This document shows positions 53,015-60,969 of a stretch of DNA of 64,000 nt, piece by piece. The translations under genes and the position numbers were made by a program. The stretch is taken from assembly GCA_963770485.1 (NCBI GenBank), contig CAVYPX010000001.1, positions 42,288-106,287 of the forward strand, in the 5' to 3' direction. The stretch is from CAVVEC01 sp963770485 (lineage in GTDB: Bacteria; Acidobacteriota; Terriglobia; Terriglobales; Acidobacteriaceae). The notes beneath the pieces are model-generated. The model saw only the letters and a list, made by a program, of their open reading frames with translations, was not told where the DNA came from and ran no database searches. Within the stretch, counting starts at the first letter, position 1; each line of letters opens with the position of its first letter.

Positions 53015-53578
53015 ATGTCTATTTTCTCCAGAGCGATCGGCTACCACGTGGATCGTCAGTTCCGGAAAGATCCGAACGGGCGATTGGTGTTTCTTCCCTT
53101 CGGTCCCAAAAAGAAGGCTTACTTCGTCGACTCGAAATCCGACGAAGAAAAGATCAGATCGTTGGTCAAGATGTATCGCAGCGTTTCTGCGCGGATTTCT
53201 TTGCTGGTATATCCAAGCATTTACATTCCTAGTTTTATCCTGAATGTCTACGGCAGCGGGACTCCCCTGCGAAGCAAGTTGTCGGCTTCGATTGGAATTT
53301 CCTCGTTTACCTTGCTGATCTTCCTCGCGTTGATATGGATGCTCTGGAGCGCATACAAAGAAGCGGTTTCGGATTTCACTTCGTCACTGAGCGAGGTCGG
53401 ATCTGACCTTCGAGGTCAGCTAAGCGAAATCTCTTCTCCGCTCCAAAGTCCACGACGTATAGCGATGGTGTGCCTTTTCGCCGGTATCGTCCTCTTGGGT
53501 GTGGCGGTTTTGGGAGCGACGCGTTATTCTCGCACTAAATTGCCGTGTCCACCCAACGCCACGTCGACCCGCCGGTGA
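53015..53578 (+). CDS. two-helix membrane protein of unknown function
   Basis: From ATG 53015 (the frame extends to 52928) the 187-residue product begins SIFSRAIGYHVDRQFRKDPNG and has about two to three membrane helices (ISLLVYPSIYIPSFILNVYG, ISSFTLLIFLALIWMLWSAY, RIAMVCLFAGIVLLGVAVLG). A repeat-like SDFTSSLSEVGSDLRGQLSE sits between the second and third helix. No family was recognised. It is just past the MITE-like repeat and upstream of msrB, on the same strand. Confidence 0.65.
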   Translation: MSIFSRAIGYHVDRQFRKDPNGRLVFLPFGPKKKAYFVDSKSDEEKIRSLVKMYRSVSARISLLVYPSIYIPSFILNVYGSGTPLRSKLSASIGISSFTLLIFLALIWMLWSAYKEAVSDFTSSLSEVGSDLRGQLSEISSPLQSPRRIAMVCLFAGIVLLGVAVLGATRYSRTKLPCPPNATSTRR

Positions 53579-53680
53579 AAGTCCGTTAAGGATCGTTCAG
53601 CAATTCAGGCTGTATCCTATTGGATCGTCGCATGCTTGCAGAGAATCAATAAGTTCTAAGATGATTCACCAGGAGCGCTC

Positions 53681-54136
53681 ATGTCCAACAAAATCACCAA
53701 GACCGAGGAAGAATGGAAGAAGCAGTTATCGCCTGAGCAGTACTATGTCGCGCGCAAGGCGGGAACCGAACCGGCGTTCACCGGCAAATACCACAAGAGC
53801 AAGGACAAGGGTATGTACACCTGCGTTTGCTGCGGGCAGCCGCTGTTCAGCTCGGAAACCAAGTTTGAATCCGGCACCGGCTGGCCCAGTTTCTGGAAGC
53901 CGGTAGAGAGCTCCGCCATCGTGGAAGAAACCGACAGCAGCCATGGCATGATCCGGACGGAGGCGCGATGTGCCCGCTGCGATGCCCACCTGGGGCATGT
54001 CTTTCCCGACGGACCTGCCCCGACCGGTCTGCGCTATTGCATGAATTCGGCCGCGCTGGATCTAAAGAAGGAAGACCTAGGGAAGGAAGATCTAACGAAA
54101 GAAAACCCCAAGCCAGGCGAGCCGCAAAAAAAATAG
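53681..54136 (+). CDS. msrB: peptide methionine (R)-S-oxide reductase
   Basis: MsrB reduces R-methionine sulfoxide in oxidised proteins. The 151-residue protein has both zinc cysteine pairs (TCVCCGQ and RCARCDAH), the GTGWPSFW substrate loop, and the catalytic Cys in RYCMNSAAL. A ribosome-binding AGGAGCG precedes the ATG. The C-terminal Lys/Glu-rich tail (LGKEDLTKENPKPGEPQKK) is unusual and ends over the terminator poly-A run. It could take electrons from the nearby thioredoxin. Confidence 0.95.
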   Translation: MSNKITKTEEEWKKQLSPEQYYVARKAGTEPAFTGKYHKSKDKGMYTCVCCGQPLFSSETKFESGTGWPSFWKPVESSAIVEETDSSHGMIRTEARCARCDAHLGHVFPDGPAPTGLRYCMNSAALDLKKEDLGKEDLTKENPKPGEPQKK

Positions 54137-54157
54137 GGCACGGAGAAGACCGTGCCC
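54126..54157 (-). terminator. Rho-independent terminator of bactofilin gene
   Basis: On the minus strand, GGGCACGG (54157-54150), loop TCTTCT, CCGTGCCC (54143-54136), then TATTTTTTTT. The T-run is the complement of the A-run inside the end of msrB, so one hairpin serves both convergent genes. Confidence 0.85.
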
Positions 54158-54180
54158 GTTGAACTCCCAATCTGCTTGCG

Positions 54181-54753
54181 CTAGTGCGTTTCCTCGTACA
54201 TGACTTTGCTGCCCGGCAACAAGCTTACTGAGGTCCCGGCGCCTGCCGCGGCGGCTGCTGCTTTCGGCTGTTCCGTCGAGCTGGACTTCGCGGATTCGGT
54301 TGGCTTGGAGTTGGTTTGCGTCTGCGTCTTCTCGTTCTTCTGCGCCACGTTCCGCACTTCGACGCTGCCTTTCATCACGGCTCCGTCCTCCACGCTGATG
54401 CGCTGGGTGACGACATCTCCGGTAAGCGAACCTTCGCTGCGGATGTCCAGGCGGTCGGTGCACTGGATATTGCCCTTCACGTTGCCCATAATGACAACTT
54501 CGCGGGCGCTGATGTTGGCGACGACGCTGCCATTGCGGCCGATGGTCACGCGGTTGTCGGCCAGCGTGATGCTGCCCTCGATGCGGCCGTCAATATACAG
54601 TGATTCCGCCCCGCTAACCTCGCCTTTAATGACCAGGGAGCGCCCGATCGTAGCCTGCTCCATGGGAGCGCTGATGGTTTTGGGCGGGGTGTAGGGATTC
54701 GGGTTCGAGGGAAATTTTTGTGGGTTGGCTAGGTTCTGTGCTGGCTGCAACAT
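54181..54753 (-). CDS. bactofilin (polymer-forming cytoskeletal protein)
   Basis: A 190-residue protein with the bactofilin beta-helix core: SLVIKGEVSGAESLYIDGRIEG, VTIGRNGSVVANISAREVVIMG and LDIRSEGSLTGDVV. These repeats build a right-handed beta-helix that polymerises head to tail in the cytoplasm. The N-terminal 30 residues and C-terminal Gln/Lys/Ala-rich tail are disordered. AAGGAAGG precedes the ATG. Role: cell shape or membrane-associated scaffold, from family knowledge. Confidence 0.93.
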   Translation of the reverse strand: MLQPAQNLANPQKFPSNPNPYTPPKTISAPMEQATIGRSLVIKGEVSGAESLYIDGRIEGSITLADNRVTIGRNGSVVANISAREVVIMGNVKGNIQCTDRLDIRSEGSLTGDVVTQRISVEDGAVMKGSVEVRNVAQKNEKTQTQTNSKPTESAKSSSTEQPKAAAAAAGAGTSVSLLPGSKVMYEETH

Positions 54754-54961
54754 CGTTTTCGGCCTTCCTTATTCCGCGCGGCTTATAGCGCCGGGGGCGC
54801 AGGCGGCGGATCTGAGATGGTGGCCATTGGCCAAGCTGACTATCGCACGGGAGTTAGTACTTTTGGGAGGTTACGGAAGAGCTTGTACGGTTGCCGAAAC
54901 GGAACCCTGGCCTGGCGACGCTTCCCCAAACGTGCAGACGGAACCGGCGGAACTCGAACTC

Positions 54962-56896
54962 CTATGCTTGCAATGCCTGCGCCAGATCTTCCCACTCCTT
55001 CAGGCAGGCTTGCAGTTCGGCACGATAATTCGCCAGCTCCTGGGTAGAGCGCGCCGTTTCTTCGGCGCTGACGAAGGTTTGCAGCGCGGCTTCGCAACCG
55101 GCAATGGCCGATTCCGTGCGGCTAATTTCTGCTTCGAGTTTCCGCACCCGCTCTTCCATCTGCTTCCGCCTGATGGGATTCAGGCGCTTGGATTTTGGCT
55201 CTGCGGACTCTGCGACGACCTGCGGCTTATTTCCATTGGTCGGCTGGGAAGAAGCCGTGGAAGTTCGGACAGCCTCCTGCAATTTCTCGGCGCCGCCTTC
55301 CTTCCGCCAGCGATAGTCCTCGTAGTTGCCGGGATAGACTTCTACTCGTCCACCGCCAATTTCGAACACGCGCGTGGCCAGCTTGTCGATGAAATAGCGG
55401 TCGTGCGAAACAAACACCACCGTGCCGGTGTATTTCGATAAAGCCTCCAACAGAACATCTTTGGCGCGCATGTCTAAATGATTCGTCGGTTCATCGAGCA
55501 GCAGAAAATTCGCGGGGTGCAGCAACATGCGTAACAGCGCGTAGCGATTGCGCTCCCCGCCCGAGAGCACGCCGATGCGCTTGAAAACTTCGTCGGCAGA
55601 AAAGAGGAAGCAACCCAGCAGGCTGCGCAGTTCGGTCTGGGTGGAACGGGGAGAAATCTCGCTGATATCGTCGAAAATGCGCGCGTCCGGGTTCAGTTCT
55701 TTGTACTGATCCTGCGCGAAGTAATCCGCCTGCACGTTGTGTCCCAGCTTGTAATTGCCGTCGCTCAGAGGCTCCTCTCCGGCGAGCAGCTTGATCAGCG
55801 TGGATTTGCCCGCACCATTTACGCCCACCAGCGCGATGCGGTCGCCCCGCTCGATCATAAAGCTGACATCACGGAAGACCTCCTTTTCGCCATAGGATTT
55901 TGCGACTCCCGAAAATTCGGCCACGATTCTGCCGCTGACCTTGGGCTGCGGGAAAGAGAAGTGAATGGTCTTTTCCTCTTCCGGCAACTCGATGCGCTCT
56001 ATTTTTTCCAGTTCCTTGATGCGACTCTGTACCTGCTTGGCCTTGGTGGCCTGGTAACGAAAACGATTGATGAATATCTCGAGCTGCTCGATGCGCTCGC
56101 GCTGGTTGCGGTAAGCGGCCTCGAGTTGCTCCATGCGCTGCGTCTTCGATGTCAGATACTTTTCGTAGTTGCCCGGATAAAAATGAATCCGCTTGTTCCA
56201 GATCTCGGCAATTTTGTTGACGGTGACATCGAGAAAATAACGGTCATGCGAAATCAGCACAAAGGCGTTGGGATAATGCGTCAGATATTCTTCCAGCCAG
56301 TTGCGGGCCTCGAGATCAAGATGATTGGTGGGCTCGTCCAGCAGCAACAGATTGGGCTCCTGCAACAGGAGTTTTGCCAGCGCGATGCGCATCTGCCAGC
56401 CACCGGAGAATTCTTCGGTGGGGCGGTGCCAATCTTCTTTGCGGAATCCGAGGCCCATCAGCACGCTTCCCACCTGGGCCTCGATCGCATATCCGTCGCG
56501 AGTGCGAAATTCATGGTCGATGCGCTGATAGCGCTCGGCAACTTGAGCATACTCAGTTGAAGACTGATCTAGTTCCGACATGCGTCCGGTCAGATCTTCC
56601 ATCTCCTGCTCCATAGCGCGCAATTCGGAAAAAACTGACATGCCCTCGGCGAACACGGTTCGTCCGGAGAGCGTGAGCCCATCTTGCGGCAGATAGCCCG
56701 CGCTGATGCCCTTGGCCGTGCTGACAGAGCCGTAGTCGAGAGTTTCGAGGCCAGCCAGGATCTTCATCAGCGTGGATTTGCCGGTGCCGTTCGCGCCGAC
56801 GAGGCCGATACGGTCCCGGGGCGTAATCATCCAGTCCGCTCCCTCGAAGAGGAGCTTGTGGCCGTAACGTTTTCCGGCGGAAGAGAGCTGAATCAT
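54962..56896 (-). CDS. ABC-F family ATPase
   Basis: A 644-residue soluble ATPase with two nucleotide-binding domains: Walker A GANGTGKST and GVNGAGKST, signatures FSGGWQMRIALAKLL and LSGGERNRYALLRMLL, and Walker B LLLLDEPTNHLD in both halves. There are no membrane helices. ABC-F proteins act on ribosomes (translation factors or antibiotic protection). The linker (about 230-300, helical, RNQRERIEQLEIFINRFR) is the ribosome-contact arm of the family. The C-terminus is a coiled coil (RKQMEERVRKLEAEISRTES), as in the Uup/YheS branch. Confidence 0.93.
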   Translation of the reverse strand: MIQLSSAGKRYGHKLLFEGADWMITPRDRIGLVGANGTGKSTLMKILAGLETLDYGSVSTAKGISAGYLPQDGLTLSGRTVFAEGMSVFSELRAMEQEMEDLTGRMSELDQSSTEYAQVAERYQRIDHEFRTRDGYAIEAQVGSVLMGLGFRKEDWHRPTEEFSGGWQMRIALAKLLLQEPNLLLLDEPTNHLDLEARNWLEEYLTHYPNAFVLISHDRYFLDVTVNKIAEIWNKRIHFYPGNYEKYLTSKTQRMEQLEAAYRNQRERIEQLEIFINRFRYQATKAKQVQSRIKELEKIERIELPEEEKTIHFSFPQPKVSGRIVAEFSGVAKSYGEKEVFRDVSFMIERGDRIALVGVNGAGKSTLIKLLAGEEPLSDGNYKLGHNVQADYFAQDQYKELNPDARIFDDISEISPRSTQTELRSLLGCFLFSADEVFKRIGVLSGGERNRYALLRMLLHPANFLLLDEPTNHLDMRAKDVLLEALSKYTGTVVFVSHDRYFIDKLATRVFEIGGGRVEVYPGNYEDYRWRKEGGAEKLQEAVRTSTASSQPTNGNKPQVVAESAEPKSKRLNPIRRKQMEERVRKLEAEISRTESAIAGCEAALQTFVSAEETARSTQELANYRAELQACLKEWEDLAQALQA

Positions 56897-57019
56897 GGCG
56901 TCAGTTCAATCGTCTCATGAGCGGGGTGGTTTGATGAAGACGTGGAAACCGACTGCGAGCGATTTTGCCTAGAATCACCCGTAGAATAAAGGCAGGTTCT
57001 TGCTCTGGAGAGGTGCAAC

Positions 57020-57260
57020 ATGGATAACGACATGCGTGCAATGGCCCGTGGAAACTACGGTTATGGGCGTTGGGAAGCGCCATATTGGTTCATTGGGCCG
57101 GAGCAAGGTATGCGGCGCCATGAAAACAACGAACTCAAGAAGAGGGTTAATGCATGGTTGACCCTCGGCAGTCTCGAGTTGAACGATTGCCGCGAGTTCC
57201 ATCGCATCATTTGCGATAAGCGGTGGCATTTCAAGAAGCCAAAAGTAGCGGCTGCTGCGG
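57020..57260 (+). pseudogene. 5' fragment of an unknown conserved gene
   Basis: The plus frame from ATG 57020 encodes GNYGYGRWEAPYWFIGPEQG and ELNDCREFHRIICDKRWHF, which look like the N-terminus of a longer conserved protein I cannot name. After about 75 residues the sequence turns low-quality and the PIN-domain fragment starts in another frame near 57261. The gene is apparently truncated by a junction close to 57240. Confidence 0.5.
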
Positions 57261-57578
57261 GTGCCTATGGCCGAGGTTGGAATCAGCGTGATCACCGAGG
57301 CCGAACTTCTCTTTGGGTTGGCCCGAAGGCCCGATGCCACGGAACTGAAGACCGTAGTCGAGGAGTTCTTGCTCCGCGTGGAGGTCTTGCCCTGGGACTC
57401 CGAGGCGGCCCGGCAATATGCGAGGATACGCGCCGCGCTGGAGGGCGGCGGAGAACCGATGGGCAACCTGGACTTGATGATCGCCGCACAAGCCCTTGCC
57501 TTTGATCTGGTGCTGGTATCGAGCGATGCCGTTTTCCGGCGGGTGAAAGGGTTAAGAATTGAGGACTGGATCAAGTGA
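57261..57578 (+). pseudogene. VapC-like PIN toxin, N-terminally truncated
   Basis: The 105-residue frame shows ISVITEAELLFGLARRP (acidic residue), then GNLDLMIAAQALAFDLVLVSSDA and the terminal VKGLRIEDWIK, all typical of PIN-domain RNase toxins. The first 30-35 residues, holding the first catalytic Asp (usually in an LDTN motif), are missing, so it is probably inactive. No vapB antitoxin was seen next to it. It is joined to the end of a different gene fragment. Confidence 0.75.
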
Positions 57579-57612
57579 ACGGCACGCCGATCAGTATCGA
57601 ACGGCTCAAGGA

Positions 57613-58137
57613 CTAGCGTGCGGTCGCGGCCTTCGCGGCGCCGATATGTTCGAGCGCGCGATCAATTGCGACCTGCATCTCTCTCGCGTATTTCACCTCG
57701 CGGCCTTTGGCGAGAGTCTTCTTCGCTTCCGCGGCAGAAAACCACGTCGGGTTGCGCTCCGGTTCGTGGCCCGGTTCGGTCCGTTCCACTTCCATCAGGA
57801 AAGCTTTTACTACGAATTCACGCACGCCGGGAGGTTTCCAGAACACGCCCTTGGAATGGAGATAGAGATGGAAATGCCGGGGCTCGATGTGTCCGCGAAC
57901 GCCGGCTTCCTCCCAAGCTTCGCGCTCCGCAGACTGGCTGTGCGACACCGCCCGCTCAGGTGCGCCCTTGGGAAAGGTCCACTTGCCTCCGCCGTTGGTG
58001 TTCACTAGCAAAAACTCTATGCCTTGGCCGTTTTGGCGGTAGCACACTGCCGCGACCTGCAACGGTAGAGCAAAGCGTAAGAAACGGGCTGAGGCCATCG
58101 ACGGTTCCTGAGCGGAATCCTTAGCTTTTCCGATCAT
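57613..58137 (-). CDS. Nudix hydrolase
   Basis: From ATG 58137 (58098 is an alternative) the protein is 174 residues. The Nudix box is present with GKWTFPKGAPERAV..., then AEREAWEEAGV: REAWEEAG is canonical (Glu pair for metal), but the usual first Glu after G-x5 is Val, with a Glu three residues earlier. The core VAAVCYRQNGQGIEFLLV precedes it. It hydrolyses a nucleoside-diphosphate-linked compound; the substrate is unknown. It is on the minus strand, after the SDR/kinase operon. Confidence 0.85.
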   Translation of the reverse strand: MIGKAKDSAQEPSMASARFLRFALPLQVAAVCYRQNGQGIEFLLVNTNGGGKWTFPKGAPERAVSHSQSAEREAWEEAGVRGHIEPRHFHLYLHSKGVFWKPPGVREFVVKAFLMEVERTEPGHEPERNPTWFSAAEAKKTLAKGREVKYAREMQVAIDRALEHIGAAKAATAR

Positions 58138-58252
58138 AGTTGGAGAATATTTCAGGAATGTTAAATTGCAGCAACAAAGGTGCAATTTCTACGTTACCAA
58201 AGGCAGGAATGGGAAAGCTTGTCGAGGGGCGGAAATACTGCGCAATACGGGA

Positions 58253-58969
58253 TTAAAGCCCCCGGCCGTACATTGGAATCACGGCCCCGTTCACATCTTT
58301 GGCCGCTTCGCTGGCCAGCCACACGATCAGCGACGCAACCGATGCCGGCTGAACCCACTGCGAGGTGTCGGCCCCGGGCATGGCTATGCGGTTGGCGGGA
58401 GTCTCCATGGTGCCGGGCAGCAGGACGTTGGCAGTGATCGGAAGGTCCTTGTTCTCCACAGCCACCGTCTTGATCAGCGAGACCAAAGCGGCCTTCGAGG
58501 CGCTGTAGGCGCCCACTCCCGGACCCGGGTTTTCGGCGGCTCGGCTGCCAATCGCGATAATGCGGCCCACACCGGCGCGGCGCATGTGCGGGATTACGGC
58601 GCGCAAGACGTAAAACGCGCTGTTGAGATTGAGGTCGAGCATGCGCTGAAACGTGGCGTCATCGCTTTCGGCAATCGTTTTGCCGCCGGCAAATCCGCCC
58701 ACCAGATGGGCTAGCACGTCGAGCCGGCCGAATCGCGCTCCAGCATCATCCACGAGTTTCTTGGCGGCATCGGGATTGGAAAGATCTGCTGCCAGCGCGG
58801 TGAAACATGGATGATCAAAGTCTGGCTGCACAATGTTCCGGGACACGCCGATGACAGTCGCTCCGGCGTCCAGCAGTGCTTTGGTCACGTGAGTTCCCAG
58901 GCCGCCATCGGCCCCAGTGACCAGTGCAATCTTGTTTTGCAGGGTTTTATTTTGCTGGATCTTATCCAT
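58253..58969 (-). CDS. short-chain dehydrogenase/reductase
   Basis: A 238-residue SDR with the cofactor motif LVTGADGGLGTHV (TGxxxGxG), the NNAG-equivalent LAHLVGG, catalytic Ser in IIAIGSRAAENPG, and Tyr/Lys in AYSASKAALVSL. NAD(P)(H) oxidoreductase; substrate unknown. Its start overlaps the end of the kinase gene (58962) by 8 bases, so it is the last gene of the TolC-HlyD-kinase-SDR operon. Confidence 0.93.
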   Translation of the reverse strand: MDKIQQNKTLQNKIALVTGADGGLGTHVTKALLDAGATVIGVSRNIVQPDFDHPCFTALAADLSNPDAAKKLVDDAGARFGRLDVLAHLVGGFAGGKTIAESDDATFQRMLDLNLNSAFYVLRAVIPHMRRAGVGRIIAIGSRAAENPGPGVGAYSASKAALVSLIKTVAVENKDLPITANVLLPGTMETPANRIAMPGADTSQWVQPASVASLIVWLASEAAKDVNGAVIPMYGRGL

Positions 58970-59666
58970 TGGGACACGTAGGTAACTGAATCATCGGTGC
59001 CTGTTCCAGGGTGTGCATCGTATCCAGGATGGTCGAGATGACAATCTCGTTCCCAACCGCAGTATTGAGCATCACGTGATAGAGGCAGCGCGTGGGCCAG
59101 TCGGCGTTGAAATAGCGCTTCACGAACGTGATGCGGTCGCGGTCCACGGTGTTCAGCAGATCTTCTGCTTCCGCTTCGCTCTTGCCCAGTTCCCGCAACC
59201 GCCGCAGTTTTTCGGTGTAAGGTGCATAAAGGAATACGTGAAACGCATCGCCGTGCTCGCGCAGAAAATAAGGAGCGCCGCGGCCCACGATCACACAATT
59301 TCCCGCCTGGGCAGCTTTTTCCATGACCTGCTTTCCGACGGCAACAAAGCGGTCCGTATTGAAGAGTTCCTCGCCGGCCATGCTGCGCTCGTAGCTGCCG
59401 CGCCAGAATACTTTGACCAACCGCTGAAAAGCGCTGTCCACGCGTTCCTCGCACCGCTCGACGGCGGAACATTCCACATTGGATAGCTTGGCAATTTCCT
59501 CGGTCAGGGCACGGTCCCATAGTTTCCAGCCGAGGCGGTTGGCAATTTCGCGGGCAATTTCCCCGCCTCCGCATCCGTACTCCCGTTCGATCGTAATGAT
59601 GCGATACACCGATCCTCCTATTGAGCTGCGCACGGCCGAGGGGGCCCGCGCCTGCACAGCGTCCAT
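58962..59666 (-). CDS. cytidylate kinase-like protein
   Basis: A 234-residue P-loop protein of the cytidylate-kinase-like family. The nucleotide motif IITIEREYGCGGGEIAREIA is near residue 22, followed by LGWKLWDRALTEEIAKLSN. The lid-like GNCVIVGRGAPYFLREHGDA and DRITFVKRYFNADWP fit this family. The start ATG 59666 is chosen; the open frame reaches 59969 without homology. It begins 17 bases after the HlyD stop and overlaps the SDR start, so it is part of the efflux operon. Its substrate may differ from CMP. Confidence 0.85.
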   Translation of the reverse strand: MDAVQARAPSAVRSSIGGSVYRIITIEREYGCGGGEIAREIANRLGWKLWDRALTEEIAKLSNVECSAVERCEERVDSAFQRLVKVFWRGSYERSMAGEELFNTDRFVAVGKQVMEKAAQAGNCVIVGRGAPYFLREHGDAFHVFLYAPYTEKLRRLRELGKSEAEAEDLLNTVDRDRITFVKRYFNADWPTRCLYHVMLNTAVGNEIVISTILDTMHTLEQAPMIQLPTCPNG

Positions 59667-59683
59667 GCTCTGCGCCGTCGTGC

Positions 59684-60967
59684 TTATCTTATCCACACCT
59701 TGGGCTCTACCGACATCCCCGGTCGCAACACATGCTCTTTGGTCTCGCCTGCATCGAACGTAATCTTCACCGGAATTCGCTGCACCACCTTGACGTAATT
59801 GCCAGTAGCGTTTTCTGGAGGCAGCAAACTGGTGATCGCGCCGCTTGCCCCGGCGATACTTTGAACGTGTCCTTTGTAATCTTTGCCATTGGCGTCCACG
59901 TGAATGGTCACGGGCTGGCCGACCTGCATATGCCTGAGCTGGGTTTCTTTGAAGTTGGCGGTGACCCAAATATCGTCCAAGTTGATCAGGCGCATCATTT
60001 CCTGGCTGACCTGAACGTTCTGTCCCACCTCCACGGTGCGGCCGGTCACGGCTCCATTGATGGGGGCGACCACAAGCGTGTACCGCAGGTTTAACTCCGC
60101 TTGCTCCAGCGCCGCCTTCTTGAGGTCGGCTTGCGCTTGCGCGGCTTGAGCGCGCGAACGGATGGCCGCCAGTTGCTCCGGGCGGGTGGCGGCGTAGCGA
60201 GCATTGGCTTGCGCCTGCACCAGCCTGCTCTCCGCCTGGACGACCTGGTGCTCCGCAGCCGAGGCCGAGGCCCGCGCCGCATCCACCGCGGCGGCGCTCG
60301 CCTTGGCCGTCGCCAAGGCTTGGTCATACTGCTGCTGAGAAACTTCCTGCTTGTCCACCAGTTGTTTGTAACGCACCAGATCGTTTTGCGCCCGGACGTT
60401 GTTGGCTTCGGCCTCCGCCAATTGAGCTTCTGCCGCGGCATACTGCTGGTGCGCTGTGGCAATCCCCGCCTGCGCATTCTCAACATCCGCACCCGCCGCT
60501 GACAGCTGGCTGCTGGTATTGACTGAAGTGATGGGAACGTTTACTTGTGCGGCGTCGGCCGTGGCTTGCGCATCCTCATAGTCAGCTTTCGCACGGTCCA
60601 CTAGCACTTGGTAATCCTTGGGATCGATCTCGACCAACGGAAATCCAGCTTGCACGTACTGGTTATCGTCCACCTGAAGCTTCAAGACATGGCCAGAGAC
60701 GCGAGCGCTGATGGAGTTCAGGTGACCATCAATCTCGGCGTCGTCGGTTTCCTCATAGCTGCCGAAATAGCGCCAGAGAAACAAGCCGGCCACCAGCAGC
60801 GCCACAAACCCAGCGATCAAAAGTAGACGGAAGCGGGGACTGCGGCTGCGAAATCGTCTCCAGCGCAGATCCCTGTCGGAAGCGGGCAGGGGAGCGGGCC
60901 GGCCAGCAGGTGGAGGCTGGGTTTGCGGCTGACTATCGCGCACGATTGTATCTGTGTTTTCCGCCAT
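59684..60967 (-). CDS. HlyD/EmrA-type membrane fusion protein
   Basis: A 427-residue periplasmic adaptor with one N-terminal membrane helix (RLLLIAGFVALLVAGLFLW). The lipoyl half-motif is SARVSGHVLKLQVDDNQYV, followed by a long Ala/Gln-rich coiled-coil hairpin (about 110-260) and a beta-barrel ending VVAPINGAVTGRTVEVGQNV. It bridges an inner-membrane pump to TolC. It follows the tolC-like gene by 2 bases. No EmrB-type permease is in this operon; the pump may be encoded elsewhere. Confidence 0.92.
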   Translation of the reverse strand: MAENTDTIVRDSQPQTQPPPAGRPAPLPASDRDLRWRRFRSRSPRFRLLLIAGFVALLVAGLFLWRYFGSYEETDDAEIDGHLNSISARVSGHVLKLQVDDNQYVQAGFPLVEIDPKDYQVLVDRAKADYEDAQATADAAQVNVPITSVNTSSQLSAAGADVENAQAGIATAHQQYAAAEAQLAEAEANNVRAQNDLVRYKQLVDKQEVSQQQYDQALATAKASAAAVDAARASASAAEHQVVQAESRLVQAQANARYAATRPEQLAAIRSRAQAAQAQADLKKAALEQAELNLRYTLVVAPINGAVTGRTVEVGQNVQVSQEMMRLINLDDIWVTANFKETQLRHMQVGQPVTIHVDANGKDYKGHVQSIAGASGAITSLLPPENATGNYVKVVQRIPVKITFDAGETKEHVLRPGMSVEPKVWIR

Positions 60968-60969
60968 GA

